DNA of 64,000 nucleotides from Candidatus Stammera capleta. GTDB taxonomy: Bacteria > Pseudomonadota > Gammaproteobacteria > Enterobacterales > Enterobacteriaceae. Position numbers and translations under genes: made by a program. How positions within the stretch are numbered: the first letter of the stretch is position 1; each line of letters begins with the position of its first letter. Of the stretch, positions 1 through 10,989 are shown one piece after another. The stretch is taken from the NCBI GenBank assembly GCA_015134335.1, contig CP043975.1:148350-212349 (forward strand), in the 5' to 3' direction. The notes under the pieces were generated by a model, which searched no databases, had not been told where the DNA came from, and saw only the letters and a program-made list of their open reading frames with translations.

Positions 1-179
1 AAGCTAAAGTATTAAAAATGCGTTTTGGAATTGATATGAGAACTGATCATACATTAGAAGAAGTAGGTAAAAAATTTGATGTTACTAGAGAAAGAATTAG
101 ACAAATTGAAGCTAAAGCTTTAAGAAAATTACGTCATCCAAGTAGATCTGAAATATTAAAAAGTTTTTTAGATGATTAG
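1..179 (+). CDS. rpoD: RNA polymerase sigma-70 factor, C-terminal end (partial)
   Basis: This is the 3' end of the gene; the 5' part lies outside the window. The 58 visible codons hold sigma region 4.2, the helix-turn-helix that binds the -35 promoter element, including the near-invariant [20 protein letters not shown] stretch and a C-terminal FLDD. It ends at TAG (177-179), the only stop that is not TAA among the genes I placed. The protein is the housekeeping sigma factor directing core polymerase (rpoB and rpoC are at 16.7-25 kb) to promoters. The conserved helix fits the TTGnnn/TATAAT-like promoters seen elsewhere in the window. Identification is firm. Confidence 0.97.
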   Translation, partial: AKVLKMRFGIDMRTDHTLEEVGKKFDVTRERIRQIEAKALRKLRHPSRSEILKSFLDD

Positions 180-225
180 TAGATTATTTAAATTTAATTA
201 TTAATTTAAGTTACATTTATTTTTT

Positions 226-780
226 ATGAATATAGAATTAAATATTAAAAATGTTGAATTAAAGATGAAAGATAGTATATTATCATTTAATAAATTAATT
301 GAAAAATATAATTTAAATTTAATTAATTTAGATATTATATATAATTTAAAAATTATTTATTATAATAAAAATGTAAAATTATCAAAATTATCCAATATAG
401 TTTATTTAAATAGAAATAGTATTAAAATTACTTTATTTGATAAAAGTATTAAAAACAAAGTTAGACATTTAATTGAAAATATTAATTTAAATTTAACAAC
501 TAATGTTGATAATGATGAAATTATAATAAATTTACCTCCAATTACAGTTGAGTATAAAAAAAAAATTTTATTATTATTGAATAAAGATTTAGAATTTTAT
601 AAAATTTATATTAGAAATATTAGAAAAAATTATAATGATAAAATTAAATATTGATTAAAAAATAAATTAATTTCTAAAGATAAATATATTTTTTGAAATA
701 AAAATATTCAATTTTTAACAAATAAATATATTAATAATTTAGATGTTATTTGTAATAAAAAAATTAAATCTATAGTATAA
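226..780 (+). CDS. frr: Ribosome recycling factor
   Basis: Frr (RRF) splits the post-termination ribosome together with EF-G. The predicted protein has 184 residues, like the usual 185. One in-frame TGA (652-654) must be read as Trp for the C-terminal helix to be complete. Family features are clear: an N-terminal SILSFNKLIEKY helix, LPPITVEYKKK in the middle, and IRNIRKNYNDKIK near the end. In E. coli frr lies in rpsB-tsf-pyrH-frr and is followed by dxr, uppS, cdsA, rseP and bamA. Here the next gene is already bamA, and rpsB-tsf sit 37 kb away, so the ancestral cluster has been broken and thinned. Confidence 0.95.
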
Positions 781-886
781 ATTTATATTTTATTTATAAT
801 TTTATATTTATTTATATATTATTATTTTATATTTTTTATAAATATGGAATAATATAATTATATAAAAAAGAATATTTTTAATTAAG

Positions 887-3154
887 ATGATTAAAAAGAT
901 ATTATTAGTTTTTTTGATTTTATTTAATAATAAATTTGTATATTCTTATAGTTTATATAAGAAAAATATTATTTTATTTAATTATAATGATAAAATTAAT
1001 TATAATAATAATAATAATATATTTAATAAAAATTATATAAATAATTTTTATTATATTTTAAAATTTTTTAAATATTTATTAAATATAAATTATTTTTATT
1101 ATATTAAATTAATTAAATATAAAAAAATTATTTTAGTTTTTTTTAAAAAATATTTGTTAATTAAAAATATTAAATTATATAGTAATATTTTATTTTTATC
1201 TAATAAAAAAATATTAAATTTATTTAAAATATTAAATTTAAAAAAAAATATTAGTGTAAATTATTTATCTTTAAAATATTTAAAAAAAATTTTATTATAT
1301 AAATATATTAAATATAATTTTATAAATGTTAATATTTTTTATAAAAAATTTATTTTAAATAATAAAATTTTATTGAATATTTATATTTTTAGTAAAAAAA
1401 AAGTAAACATAAATTATATTAATATAAATGGTAATAAATTTATTAAAAATATTCAATTTTTATATTTATTAAATTTAGATAATAATGATTATTATAATTT
1501 AATATTAAATAAAAAAATAGCTTTAAATGAATATTTATTATATAAAAATTTATTATTAATTAAAAATATATATTTAAATTATGGATATTTAGATTTTAGT
1601 TATAATATTTTTAAAATTATAAATTTTGATAAAAAAATTATTAATTTGTTTATTACAGTTAATGAAGGTAAAAGATATAAATTAAATAATATAAAATTAT
1701 ATAGCAATATAACAGTTTTTAATAATATTTTAAATAAATTAAAAAATAAAATTAAAAATGATAATAAATACTTTAATTATGAATATTTAAAAATTTTAAT
1801 AAATAAAATTAATTTTTATTTTAATAAACGTGGTTATATAAATTTAATATTTAATATTAAATTAAAAAGAAAAATTAATAATAAATTATTAATGTATATA
1901 TATATAAAATTTCATAATATAAAAAATATTGACAATATATCATTAAATATTTTTAATAAATCAGATAATATTAATTTTTTAAAATATAATTATTTATTTA
2001 AAAAAATATTATTATTTAAAAAAAATATTTATAATAAGTATTTATTAAACATATATATTTCTAATATTTTAAAGAATAATTTTTATAAAAATTTTAATTA
2101 TAAAATTTTATTAAATAATAAAAAAAATTTAGATTTTTTATATTTTTTAGATATTAACCGTAAAAACATATTTGATTTTAATTTAGGTTTTAGTAAATTT
2201 AATTTTTTAAATTATAAATTATCATATATTAAAAAAAATATATTTTTATTAGAAGATAAATTTCAAATTAATTTAAAATATAATAAATATGATAATATAT
2301 ATAATATTAGTTATTTAGAAAGTTTATTAAATAATATTTATATAAAATATAAATATTTTAATAATAAAGATTTATTTAATAATTTATATTATAAAAATTA
2401 TAGTAAAGGATTTAATATAGATTTTATATATGTAAATAGAGTAAATTGAATATATAAATTATATTTAAAATATTTATATAATAGTATATATAAAATTAAT
2501 AATATAAATATTAAAAATTATAATAATTATTTAATATTAGGTAATAATTTTAATATAAATAAATTAGATCATAATGAATGACACAAAAATGGTTTTATAT
2601 TTAATTTTAAAAGTCAATTTAATTTATTAAGATTATATAATACATATAATTTAAATTTTCAAAAATATATTAGTTATAGAAAAAATTTTATTTTTTATAT
2701 TAATCATTATTTTTTATATAGTAAAACTTATAATAATAATTTAATTTATAAAAATATTATTAAGAATAATTTTTTAAGAGGTATTAATAATAATTTATAT
2801 TTTAATAATTCATTTTTAAAATATTTATATAATTTAGATAATAAAATTTATATTTATTATACTAATTTAGAAATTAAAATATTTAATTATAATAGTTTTT
2901 TAAAAAAATATATAAATACTTTTATTTTTGTAGATACAGCTATATTGTATAACAAATTAAATATTTTAGATAAATATTATAAATATAATATTTTAGAAAA
3001 TATTATAGATAAATTTAAAATGAATTTAGGAATAATATTAAAAATTAAAACTCCTTTAGGTATTTTAAATATTTTATATTCTTATCCATTTATAAAAAAT
3101 ATAAATGATAAAGTTAATTATTTAAAATTTTATATAGAAAATGATAATAAATAG
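887..3154 (+). CDS. bamA: Outer-membrane protein assembly factor BamA (Omp85)
   Basis: BamA is the central beta-barrel of the machine that inserts proteins into the outer membrane. The predicted protein has 755 residues (E. coli 810) after reading TGA at 2447-2449 and about 2580 as Trp. The first ~20 residues form a hydrophobic signal peptide. Five degenerate POTRA-like repeats should occupy roughly residues 20-400, and a Tyr/Asn-rich barrel follows. An LRGI motif near 2775 matches the VRGF/Y loop of the Omp85 barrel, and TPLGILNILYSYPF near the end matches the last strands. It is very divergent and composed almost wholly of AAA, AAT, TTA and ATT codons. Position between frr and skp supports the call. 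Confidence 0.9.
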
Positions 3155-3165
3155 GTATTTATAAA

Positions 3166-3702
3166 ATGAGATATATTTTAAAAGTATTGTTTTTTTGTAA
3201 TTTAATTATATTTAATATTTCTAATAGTTTTGCTATAACAAAATCACAAATTTTAAAAATTGGATTTATAGATATAAATTATATTATTAAAAGTAATATA
3301 TATAAAAGTATTGAATATAAAAATTTAGTTAAAAAATATAATAAATATAATTTAATATTTAATAAATATTATTTTAATTTATTTAAATTAAAATATATTT
3401 TATTAAATAAAAAATTAAAATATATACAATATATTTTATTAAAATATTATATTAATAATAAAATTAATTATTTTTATAAATATATTAATAATATTAAATA
3501 TATTTTATATAAAGAAAAAAAAATATTATATAAAAAAATATTATTTGATATATTTAAAGTAATAAATTACTATTCTAAAAAGAATAAATATAGTTTAATT
3601 TTAAATTCTGATTTAATATTATTTTATAATAAAAATAGTATTAAAGATATTACTATAAATATTTTATCTTTAATAAAATTAAATAAAATAAATAAAACAT
3701 AA
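3166..3702 (+). CDS. skp: Periplasmic chaperone Skp (OmpH family)
   Basis: Skp holds unfolded outer-membrane proteins in the periplasm and hands them to BamA. The 178-residue product has an N-terminal signal peptide ending near SNSFA (about residue 23), then a start resembling the mature Skp N-terminus (KIGFIDINYII, compare 'KIAIVNMGSLF'-type sequence). A long Lys/Tyr-rich stretch likely to form the coiled-coil tentacles follows. It sits 11 bases after bamA, as in E. coli. The lpxD-fabZ-lpxA-lpxB-rnhB block that normally separates skp from dnaE is missing. Sequence identity is low, so the call leans on size, signal peptide, N-terminal motif and position. Confidence 0.82.
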   Translation: MRYILKVLFFCNLIIFNISNSFAITKSQILKIGFIDINYIIKSNIYKSIEYKNLVKKYNKYNLIFNKYYFNLFKLKYILLNKKLKYIQYILLKYYINNKINYFYKYINNIKYILYKEKKILYKKILFDIFKVINYYSKKNKYSLILNSDLILFYNKNSIKDITINILSLIKLNKINKT

Positions 3703-3704
3703 AC

Positions 3705-6700
3705 ATGTATCCTAAATTTATTCATTTAAATGTACATAGTGAATATTCTATTAAAGATGGTATATGTAAAATTAAAAATTTAATTAATAAATGTGTAAAA
3801 TATAATATACCAGCAATAGCTTTAACTGATTATTTTAATTTATCTTCTTGAATAAAATTTACTAAAATAGCATATTTAAATGGAATTAAGCCTTTATTAG
3901 GAGTTGATATATATATTAATTATAAAAAAAATTATAATTCTTTTATAAATATAGAATCTCATTTAGCAACTATATTAGTAATGAATAATATTGGTTATAA
4001 AAATTTATTATGTTTAATTTCAAAATTTTTATTAAAAAATTCTAATATTTCAGATAAATATTCTATATATTTTAAATTTATTACTTTATATAACGAGGGA
4101 TTAATTTTTTTATTATCATTTGATAAATATAGTTGTGTAGGTAAATTTTATATTTATAAAGATTTATATTTTGTTAGAAAAATTATTTTATTTTGAAAAA
4201 AAATATTGTTTGATAGGTTATATATAAATATATATAAAGTTAATAATATTAATGAAGATAAATATATAAATAATATTATTAATTTATCTTATGAATTAAA
4301 TATATCAGTTGTAGCTACTAATAAAGTATTATTTATTTATAAAAAAGATTTTAAAATTAATAAAATTCGTTCAGCTATATATTATAATTGTAAATTAAAT
4401 GATATAAAAAATTATATTAATTATACTAAATATCAATATTTAAAAACTGAAAAAGAAATGTTAGAAAATTTTTCTGATATTCCTGAAGTATTATATAATA
4501 GTGTACAAATAGCTGAAAGATGTAATTTTATTTTAAAAAAAAAAAAATCTATTTTACCAAATTATAGTAAATTTAGTAACGAAAATTTATCTAAATATAT
4601 TAAATATTTATGTTTTAAAAGTTTAAGAAAAAGTAATATTATAAATAAAACTAAAAATAAATTATTAAAATATAAATCAAGATTGAATTATGAATTATAT
4701 GTAATAAGTAAAATGTCTTTATCAAATTATTTTTTAATTGTTATGGAGTTTATTAAATGGGCTAAAAGAAATAAAATACCTGTAGGTCCTGGAAGGGGTT
4801 CAGGTGCTGGTTCTTTAGTAGCTTATTTGTTACAAATTACTGAAATTGATCCTATTAAATTTAATTTAATATTTGAAAGATTTATAAATTTAGAAAGAAT
4901 TTCTATACCTGATTTTGATATAGATTTTTGTATGGAAAAAAGAGATAAAGTTTTATTACATATAGAAAAATTATATAATAAAAAATCTGTAGCTCAAATT
5001 GTAACATTTAATACTTTAACTGCAAAATCTGTTATAAGAGATGTAGGTAGAGTATTAGGTTATTCTTATAATTTAGTGGATTATATAGCTAAATTAATTC
5101 CTTTTAATATAGGAATAAATATTAAAACAGCTTTAAATAAAGTTCCTAAATTATTAAAATTATATAATAAAAATATAGATATAAAAAAGTTAATTAATAT
5201 TTCTAAAAATTTAGAAGGTATAATTAAAGGAATTGGTAAACATGCTGGTGGTATAGTTATTTCTCCTACTAAAATATATGATTTTTGTTCTATTTATTTT
5301 GATAAACAAAATAAAAAATTAATAACTCAATTTGATAAAATTGATATTGAATATTTAGGATTAGTAAAATTTGATTTGTTAGGTTTAAGAACTTTAACAG
5401 TTATAAATAAAACTTTAAATTTAATTAAATTAAATAAAAATATTGTTTTGGATATAAATAAAATTTCTTTAAATAATAAATTGAGTTTTAATTTATTAAA
5501 AAAAGCTGATACTACTTCTGTGTTTCAATTAGAATCTAAAGGGATTAGAGAATTAATTAAAAAATTACAACCTGATTGTTTTGAAGATATTGTAGCTCTT
5601 TTAGCTTTATTTCGACCCGGTCCTTTACAGTCTGGTATGGTAGAAAATTTTATTAATAGAAAACATGGTAAAGAAAAGGTTTATTATCCTATTAAAGGAG
5701 CTCAACATAAGTTATTAATTCCAATTTTAAAATGTACATATGGTATAATTTTATATCAGGAACAAGTTATGGAAATATCTAGAGTTATAGGTGATTATAA
5801 TTTAGGTTTAGCTGATATTTTAAGAAGATGTATAAGTGATAATAATAAAAATGACATTAAAAAACATAAAAAAATATTTAAAAAAGGATCTAAAAGATTA
5901 GGTATAGATACTAAATTAGCTCTTAAAATATTTTCATTAATGGTTAAATGTTCTGGATATGGTTTTAATAGATCACATTCAGTATCATATGCTATGATTG
6001 CTTATCAAACTTTATGATTAAAAACTAATTATTTTAGTGAATTTATGGTATCAGTTATGAATTCTGATATTGATAATATTAATAAAATTGTAAATATAAT
6101 AAAAGAAATTAAAGTTAAAAAAATTAAAATAATTTATCCTAATATAAATATTAGTGATTATTATTTTAAATTAGATATAAATGGAAATATAATTTATGGA
6201 TTAGGGGCTATTAAAGGAATAGGAAAAAGTACTATTAAACATATTATTGATATTCGTATAAAATATAAAAAGTATAACAATTTTATTCATTTTTGTATTT
6301 TAAATATTAATAATAAATTATCTAATCTAACTTTAGAAAGTTTAATATATTCAGGATGTTTTGATATTTTTAATATAAATAGATTTTATTTAAGAAAAAA
6401 TATTAAATTATGATTTAAAATTATTATTTTTAATAATAAACAATATTATAATTTTAAACAAAATAGTTTATTTAAAAATAATAATTATAAAGAATATTTT
6501 AAAATATATAAAAAAAAATATTTAAATAATATTTATAAAAATGAATTAATTTTAATTAAAGAAAAAGAATTTTTAGGAATGTATTTAACAGATCATCCTA
6601 TAAACAAATATTATAAATTTATTAAAAAATATTTTTTAATTATTAAAATAAATAATTTATTGAAATATAATAATAATAAGAAATTATATATTTGTGTAAT

Positions 6701-6965
6701 TATTAATGATATTAAAATTATTAAAACAAAAAATAATTATAAATTATGTATTTTAAATGTAGAAGATAATACTTCTGATATTGAAGTTTTATTATTTGAA
6801 AATAAATATAATAATTATATTAAATTTTTAAAAATTTATAATATTATAATAATATATGGTTATAATAATTATAAAGTTATACAATATAAAAATTCTTTAT
6901 TAGCAGAAAATATTATTTTGTTTGATAAAAAAAAATATAAATTTAAATATAATAATAAAAAATAA
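3705..6965 (+). CDS. dnaE: DNA polymerase III alpha subunit
   Basis: This is the replicative DNA polymerase, 1086 residues (E. coli 1160). Several in-frame TGA codons are read as Trp, e.g. 3849-3851, 4194-4196 and 6015-6017 (YQTLWLK). The PHP domain opens with FIHLNVHSEYSI. The palm carries GPGRGSGAGS and PDFDIDFCMEKRD, giving catalytic aspartates at about 403 and 405, almost the E. coli positions. Finger, HhH (YGLGAIKGIG) and OB-fold regions follow. A run of 13 A (4535-4547) lies in frame. The ATG is 2 bases after the skp stop, so the two are probably co-transcribed. The C-terminal tau-binding region looks shortened. Confidence 0.97.
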
Positions 6966-6973
6966 AATTTAAA

Positions 6974-7183
6974 ATGAGTAGAATATGTTATATAACAAAT
7001 AAAAAGACTATATTTGGTATTAAAAAATCTAATTCAATGAGAAAGACTAATAGGCGATTTTTACCTAATTTACATTATCATCGTTTTTGATTAAATAATA
7101 AAAAAAAATTTATTAAAATTAGAGTAAGTACAAAAGGTATTAGATTAATAAATAAAAAAGGTATAGAAAATTATATTAAATAA
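6974..7183 (+). CDS. rpmB: 50S ribosomal protein bL28
   Basis: A 69-residue large-subunit protein (E. coli 78). It shows the typical N-terminal SRICYITNKK, then SNSMRKTNRRFLPNLHYHRFW, where the Trp is a TGA codon (7088-7090), and VSTKGIRLINKKG near the end. It starts 8 bases after dnaE and is followed at once by rpmG, the same rpmB-rpmG pair as in E. coli, where the pair lies in a different neighbourhood. Confidence 0.96.
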
Positions 7184-7198
7184 TAAATATAAAAAAAA

Positions 7199-7363
7199 AT
7201 GGCTAAAGTTAATAGAATTAAAATTAAACTTATATCTACTTCTGGTAGTAAACATTTTTATACTACAACTAAAAACAAGTTAAATACTAATAAAAGTTTA
7301 ACTTTAAAAAAATATGATCCTATAATTAAAAAACATATAATTTATATTGAATCTAAAATTTAA
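7199..7363 (+). CDS. rpmG: 50S ribosomal protein bL33
   Basis: A 54-residue protein, the normal bL33 size (55 in E. coli). It shows [20 protein letters not shown] followed by [19 protein letters not shown], the family's characteristic C-terminal pattern. It lies 15 bases after rpmB and ends the rightward run of genes that starts with frr. It faces ahpC across a 73-base AT-repeat region. Confidence 0.96.
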   Translation: MAKVNRIKIKLISTSGSKHFYTTTKNKLNTNKSLTLKKYDPIIKKHIIYIESKI

Positions 7364-7376
7364 TAATATTAATATA

Positions 7377-7420
7377 TTTTTTATATATATATATATAAAT
7401 TTTATATATATATATAAAAA
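7377..7420. terminator. (TA)n inverted repeat between convergent genes, possible bidirectional terminator
   Basis: Two runs of alternating T and A, flanked by T-tracts on the left and A-tracts on the right, can pair with each other to form a stem of about 20 weak base pairs. They fill most of the gap between the convergent rpmG and ahpC stops. A stem followed by a T-run on each strand is the arrangement of a bidirectional intrinsic terminator, but the stem has no G or C and would be unstable. The assignment is inference; simple AT drift is the alternative. Confidence 0.4.
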
Positions 7421-7436
7421 TTTATTAATTTTAAAT

Positions 7437-8042
7437 TTAATATAAATCTTTAATATTTTTTTTAAAAAATTTTTTAATATTTAAATCATCATTAGATTTA
7501 ATAGTATTTTTATTGTTTTGTCATTGTGCAGGACACATAATATGTTTATTTTTTTGATTTAAATTAATTGCATCTATTAGTCGTAAAATTTCATCAATAT
7601 TTCGTCCTATATTTAAATCATTTAATGATATATGTTTTATTTTTCTCTTACAATTAATAATAAATGTTGCTCTAATAGAAAATTTATTTTTATATATTAC
7701 GTTATATAATTTTTGTATATTTTTATCTATATCAGAAATAATATGGAAATTTAAATTTCCTATTCCTCCTTTTTCAATTGGTGTTTTTTTTCATGCTAAA
7801 TGACAATAAATAGAGTCAGTTGATATTCCTATAATAGTTGTATTTTTTTCTTTAAATTTTTTATATCTATAATTAAAAGCTAAAATTTCTGTAGGACATA
7901 TAAATGTAAAATCTAAAGGTCAAAAAAATAATATACAATTTTTATTTTTTATATGTTTTTTAAAATTAAAATTTTTTATAATTTTATTTTTAGGGCATAT
8001 AGCAGTAGCAATAAAATTAGGTGCTTTTTTATTTATTAACAT
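7437..8042 (-). CDS. ahpC: 2-Cys peroxiredoxin (AhpC/Prx1 family)
   Basis: A thiol peroxidase reducing hydrogen peroxide and organic peroxides, 201 residues. The peroxidatic cysteine lies in FTFICPTEI and the resolving cysteine in HIMCPAQW near the C-terminus. Three Trp positions are TGA codons, among them FFWPLDF and CPAQW. The central [11 protein letters not shown] matches the STDS.. segment of the typical 2-Cys class. Both cysteines are kept, so it is probably active. No AhpF or thioredoxin is visible in the window, so its reductant is unknown. It is transcribed alone, divergently from holB. AhpC versus Prx1/Tsa subfamily is uncertain, so the symbol is provisional. Confidence 0.9.
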
Positions 8043-8066
8043 TTTATTAAATTATTAATTTTATAT

Positions 8067-8090
8067 ATTATTTATTATATAATAAATAAT
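8067..8090. repeat. 24-bp perfect palindrome in the ahpC-holB divergent spacer
   Basis: A perfect AT-only palindrome (centre between 8078 and 8079) lies in the 79-base spacer between the two divergently transcribed genes. Such a site could bind a dimeric regulator or fold into a cruciform. At this base composition a palindrome of this length may arise by chance about once in a window of this size, so a function is not shown. Confidence 0.35.
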
Positions 8091-8121
8091 TAAATATATT
8101 AATAATTTTTTTTTTTAAAAA

Positions 8122-9111
8122 ATGAATAAAAATTTATATCCTTGATTGAAAAGTTTATATAAAATAATTATTAAATCTAATTTATTTATTAAAGATAATT
8201 TTGGTTTAATTATTAAATTTAATAGTGAATTAAAAATTGATGTATTAATATTTAATATTGTAAAATGAATGTTTTGTACATATAAATTAAAAAGTAATGC
8301 TTGTAATAATTGTATTAATTGTGTATTACTAAATAATAAAAATCATCCTAATTTTTATATTTTTAAAAATGATTTTTTACATATTGAAAAAGTAAAATAT
8401 TTAAATAAAGTTTTTAGTAATAATTTATATGTTTCCGTTTATAAAGTAATTTATTTTTCAAATTTTGATTTTAAAAATAAATTTATTAATAATTTTTTAT
8501 TAAGAATTATTGAAGAATCTTTATATAATGTAATTATTATTTTTACTTGTTGAATGAATTTTATTATTCCAGCTACATTATTTAGTAGATGTTATAAATA
8601 TAATTTGTATGCTCCAAATGAAAATATTATTTTAAAATGAATATATAAAAAAAAATTATTTAATAATTTTGATAAATATCAGTTATTAACTGCTATAAGA
8701 ATTAGTAATAATTCTCCTACTTTAACTATATTTTTATTAACAAATTTATGAAAATTAAGAATAAAATTTATTAATGATTTTAGTTTTATGTTTTTTAAAA
8801 ATCATAATTATTTATTTAATAATAAAATATTTAGTTATAAAAATAATTTTTTAATTAATTATATTTATTGATTTATATATATATTATTAGATCTACTAAA
8901 AATTAGTATTAGTTATAATAATTTAATTTATAATATAGATTATATTAAGAAAATATATACTTTAAGTAGAGAAATTAGTAATAATAAAATTTTTTTAATA
9001 TTAGATGAATTATATTTATTTTTAAACAAATATTTTAATTTATTAAATTATAATAAAAAAATTTTATTATATAAATTAAATTATAATATATTTTTTATAT
9101 TAAATAATTAA
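8122..9111 (+). CDS. holB: DNA polymerase III delta' subunit
   Basis: Delta' is the stator of the clamp loader that places the beta clamp on DNA. The product has 329 residues (E. coli 334). Several TGA codons read as Trp, first at residue 8 (YPWLKSL, aligned to a Trp in the family). The four-cysteine zinc module is present as CNNCINCVLLNNKNHPNF with an upstream Cys. The SRC motif of clamp loaders appears as TLFSRCYKY. There is no good P-loop, as expected for delta'. It is followed 6 bases later by ycfH, the same pair as in E. coli. Confidence 0.93.
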
Positions 9112-9117
9112 AGAAAT

Positions 9118-9885
9118 ATGAAATATTTTGATAGTCATTGTCATTTAGATAAAATATATAATTTAAATATAAATTATTTAATAAAAAATTTAAAAAAATT
9201 AGGTTTTGTTTATATTTTAACTATTTCAACAGATATTAATAATTTTATTTTTATTTATAATTGTTATTTAAATATTGATATAATATATTTTTCTTGTGGT
9301 ATTCATCCTAAATATTTAGATATTTGTAGTATTAAAGAATTTAAATATATGGAAAGGTTTATTAATTATAAAAAGGTAATAGCAATAGGTGAAACAGGTT
9401 TAGATTATTTTAATAATAATATAAATAAATTATTACAAAAATATTATTTTGATTATCATTTATATTTATCTTTTAAATATAATAAACCTATTATTATACA
9501 TAGTCGTTCTTCTTTTAATGATACTTTATATATGATAAATAAATATAAAAATTTTAATTTAAAATTTATTTTACATTGTTATAACTATAATGATAAATAT
9601 AGTTTATATAAATTATTAAATTATAATGTTTATATATCTTTATCAGGTTTAATAACTTTTAAAAATTGTTTATATTATAAGTATATTATTAAAGATATAC
9701 CATTAAATAAATTATTAGTTGAAACAGATTCTCCATATTTAACTCCTGTTCCTAAAAGAGGTCAAATAAATAATTCATGTAATATTATTTATATAATTAA
9801 ATTTATTAGTATTATTAAAAAAATAAAATTAGATATTTTAACTAAAATTTTAATAAAAAATTTTTTAAATGTTTTTAAAATTTAA
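9118..9885 (+). CDS. ycfH: TatD-family metal-dependent hydrolase (YcfH)
   Basis: A 255-residue TIM-barrel protein of the TatD DNase family. Metal ligands are visible in order: SHCHLD at the N-terminus, GETGLDY, HSR, a His in FILHCY, and ETDSPYLTPVP. The whole gene is read without an internal TGA. The biological role of YcfH is not settled; TatD relatives act as DNases or process 3' ends. Position right after holB favours YcfH over TatD itself. Its TAA stop shares bases with the stop of the convergent prmB. Confidence 0.92.
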   Translation: MKYFDSHCHLDKIYNLNINYLIKNLKKLGFVYILTISTDINNFIFIYNCYLNIDIIYFSCGIHPKYLDICSIKEFKYMERFINYKKVIAIGETGLDYFNNNINKLLQKYYFDYHLYLSFKYNKPIIIHSRSSFNDTLYMINKYKNFNLKFILHCYNYNDKYSLYKLLNYNVYISLSGLITFKNCLYYKYIIKDIPLNKLLVETDSPYLTPVPKRGQINNSCNIIYIIKFISIIKKIKLDILTKILIKNFLNVFKI

Positions 9886-10733
9886 TTTTTTTTAATATAA
9901 AAAATATTATATTTAATATTTTTTATTATAATTCAATTTAATTTAATATTTTTATATATTTTTTTAATAATTTTTTTTTTATTTCCTACTTCACAAATTA
10001 ATATACCTTTTTTTTTTAAAAAGTTATTATAGTTTTTTATAATATTTTGTATTATATATAAACCAGAATTAGTAGTTTTTAGTGCAATTGAAGGTTCATA
10101 ATAATATTCTTTTGGTAAATATTTAAATTCTTTATAAGATACATATGGAGGATTTGTAATTATTAAATCATATTTAGATTTAATATTTTTAAATAAATTT
10201 GTTTTTATTAAATTTATATTATTTATTTTGTGTAATAAAATATTTTTTTTAGCTATTTTTAAAGCTTTAGGGCATATATCAGTAGCATCAATATATGATT
10301 TTTTAAATAAATATGAACAATGTATAGCAATACATCCACAACCAGTACATAAGTCTAAAATTTTTTTAGGATAATAATTTTTTTTTATACATTTAAATTT
10401 ATTATTTATAATGTTTAATATAGGGCTTCTAGGAATAAGAACATTTTTATTAATATAAAATAATTTATTATTATAAAAAGTTTTTTTTGTTAAATAAGCC
10501 ATAGGAATTCTTTTTTTTATTCTTAATTTTATTAATTTAAATATTTTTTTAATTTGTCAATTATATATTTTAATTGTATAATATTTTTTATTTATATTTA
10601 AATTTAATATTGAATATAATAATAACTTTATATCATTATATGAATTATATGTATTTTGATTATAAAATAATTTTTTATTTTTTAATTTTTTTAAACATTT
10701 ATTAAAAAATTTTAAAAAAAAGATTTTTTTCAT
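9882..10733 (-). CDS. prmB: Ribosomal protein uL3 glutamine methyltransferase
   Basis: An S-adenosylmethionine-dependent enzyme that methylates a glutamine of ribosomal protein uL3. It is 283 residues (E. coli 310). The start at 10733 gives an N-terminal helical domain. The catalytic NPPY is present, as is the SAM site LDLCTGCGCIAIH. The choice of PrmB over the release-factor enzyme PrmC rests on RIPMAYLTKK, NVLIPRSPI and LICEVGN, which match PrmB closely. Two TGA codons are Trp (about 10555 and 9933-9935). The last 17 residues lie after the second, and the TAA stop overlaps that of ycfH. It runs alone, opposite the flanking genes. Confidence 0.9.
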
Positions 10734-10798
10734 ATATAAATTTGATATATTAAATAGTATTTATGTTATTATAATATATAAAATATATTATATATTTC

Positions 10799-10887
10799 GC
10801 GGAAGTGGCGAAATGGTAAACGCGCTAGAATTAGAATCTAGTACTAAATTATTATATAGTATACGAGTTCAAATCTCGTCTTCCGTA
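10799..10887 (+). tRNA. leuW: tRNA-Leu, anticodon UAG
   Basis: A class II tRNA with a long variable arm, a TTC T-loop (GTTCAAATC) and an anticodon stem-loop CTAGA-ATTAGAA-TCTAG. It matches E. coli tRNA-Leu(UAG) along most of its length. The acceptor stem ends in a G1-U72 wobble (E. coli has G-C), with A73 as expected for Leu. CCA is not encoded. It is first in a Leu-Gln-Met cluster just upstream of miaB, a pruned form of the E. coli metT-leuW-glnU-glnW-metU-glnV-glnX array, which also lies next to miaB. Confidence 0.96.
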
Positions 10888-10902
10888 TTATTTTTTTATT
10901 AT

Positions 10903-10974
10903 TGGGATATAGCCAAGTGGTAAGGCACCGGGTTTTGATCCCGTTATTCCCAGGTTCGAATCCTGGTATCCCTG
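10903..10974 (+). tRNA. glnU: tRNA-Gln, anticodon UUG
   Basis: A 72-base tRNA nearly identical in layout to E. coli tRNA-Gln(UUG): TGGGATA acceptor, AAGTGGTAAGGC D-arm, anticodon TTG in CGGGTTTTGATCCCG, GGTTCGAATCC T-arm and G73. The first acceptor pair is U1-U72, a mismatch where E. coli has U1-A72. Glutaminyl-tRNA synthetase is known to prefer a weak 1-72 pair, so this may be tolerated. CCA is not encoded. The matching synthetase, glnS, is at 41.3-42.9 kb. Confidence 0.96.
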
Positions 10975-10989
10975 TTTATTTTTTTTAAT

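Noticed and set aside
7370..7425. The (TA)n repeats as a CRISPR or microsatellite locus
   Set aside because: Only two short arms with no repeat-spacer layout; better seen as an AT inverted repeat between convergent genes.
9882..10733. Annotation as the release-factor methyltransferase PrmC/HemK
   Set aside because: The motifs RIPMAYLTKK, VLIPRSPI and LICEVGN match PrmB; PrmC has different sequence at these places, although both share NPPY.
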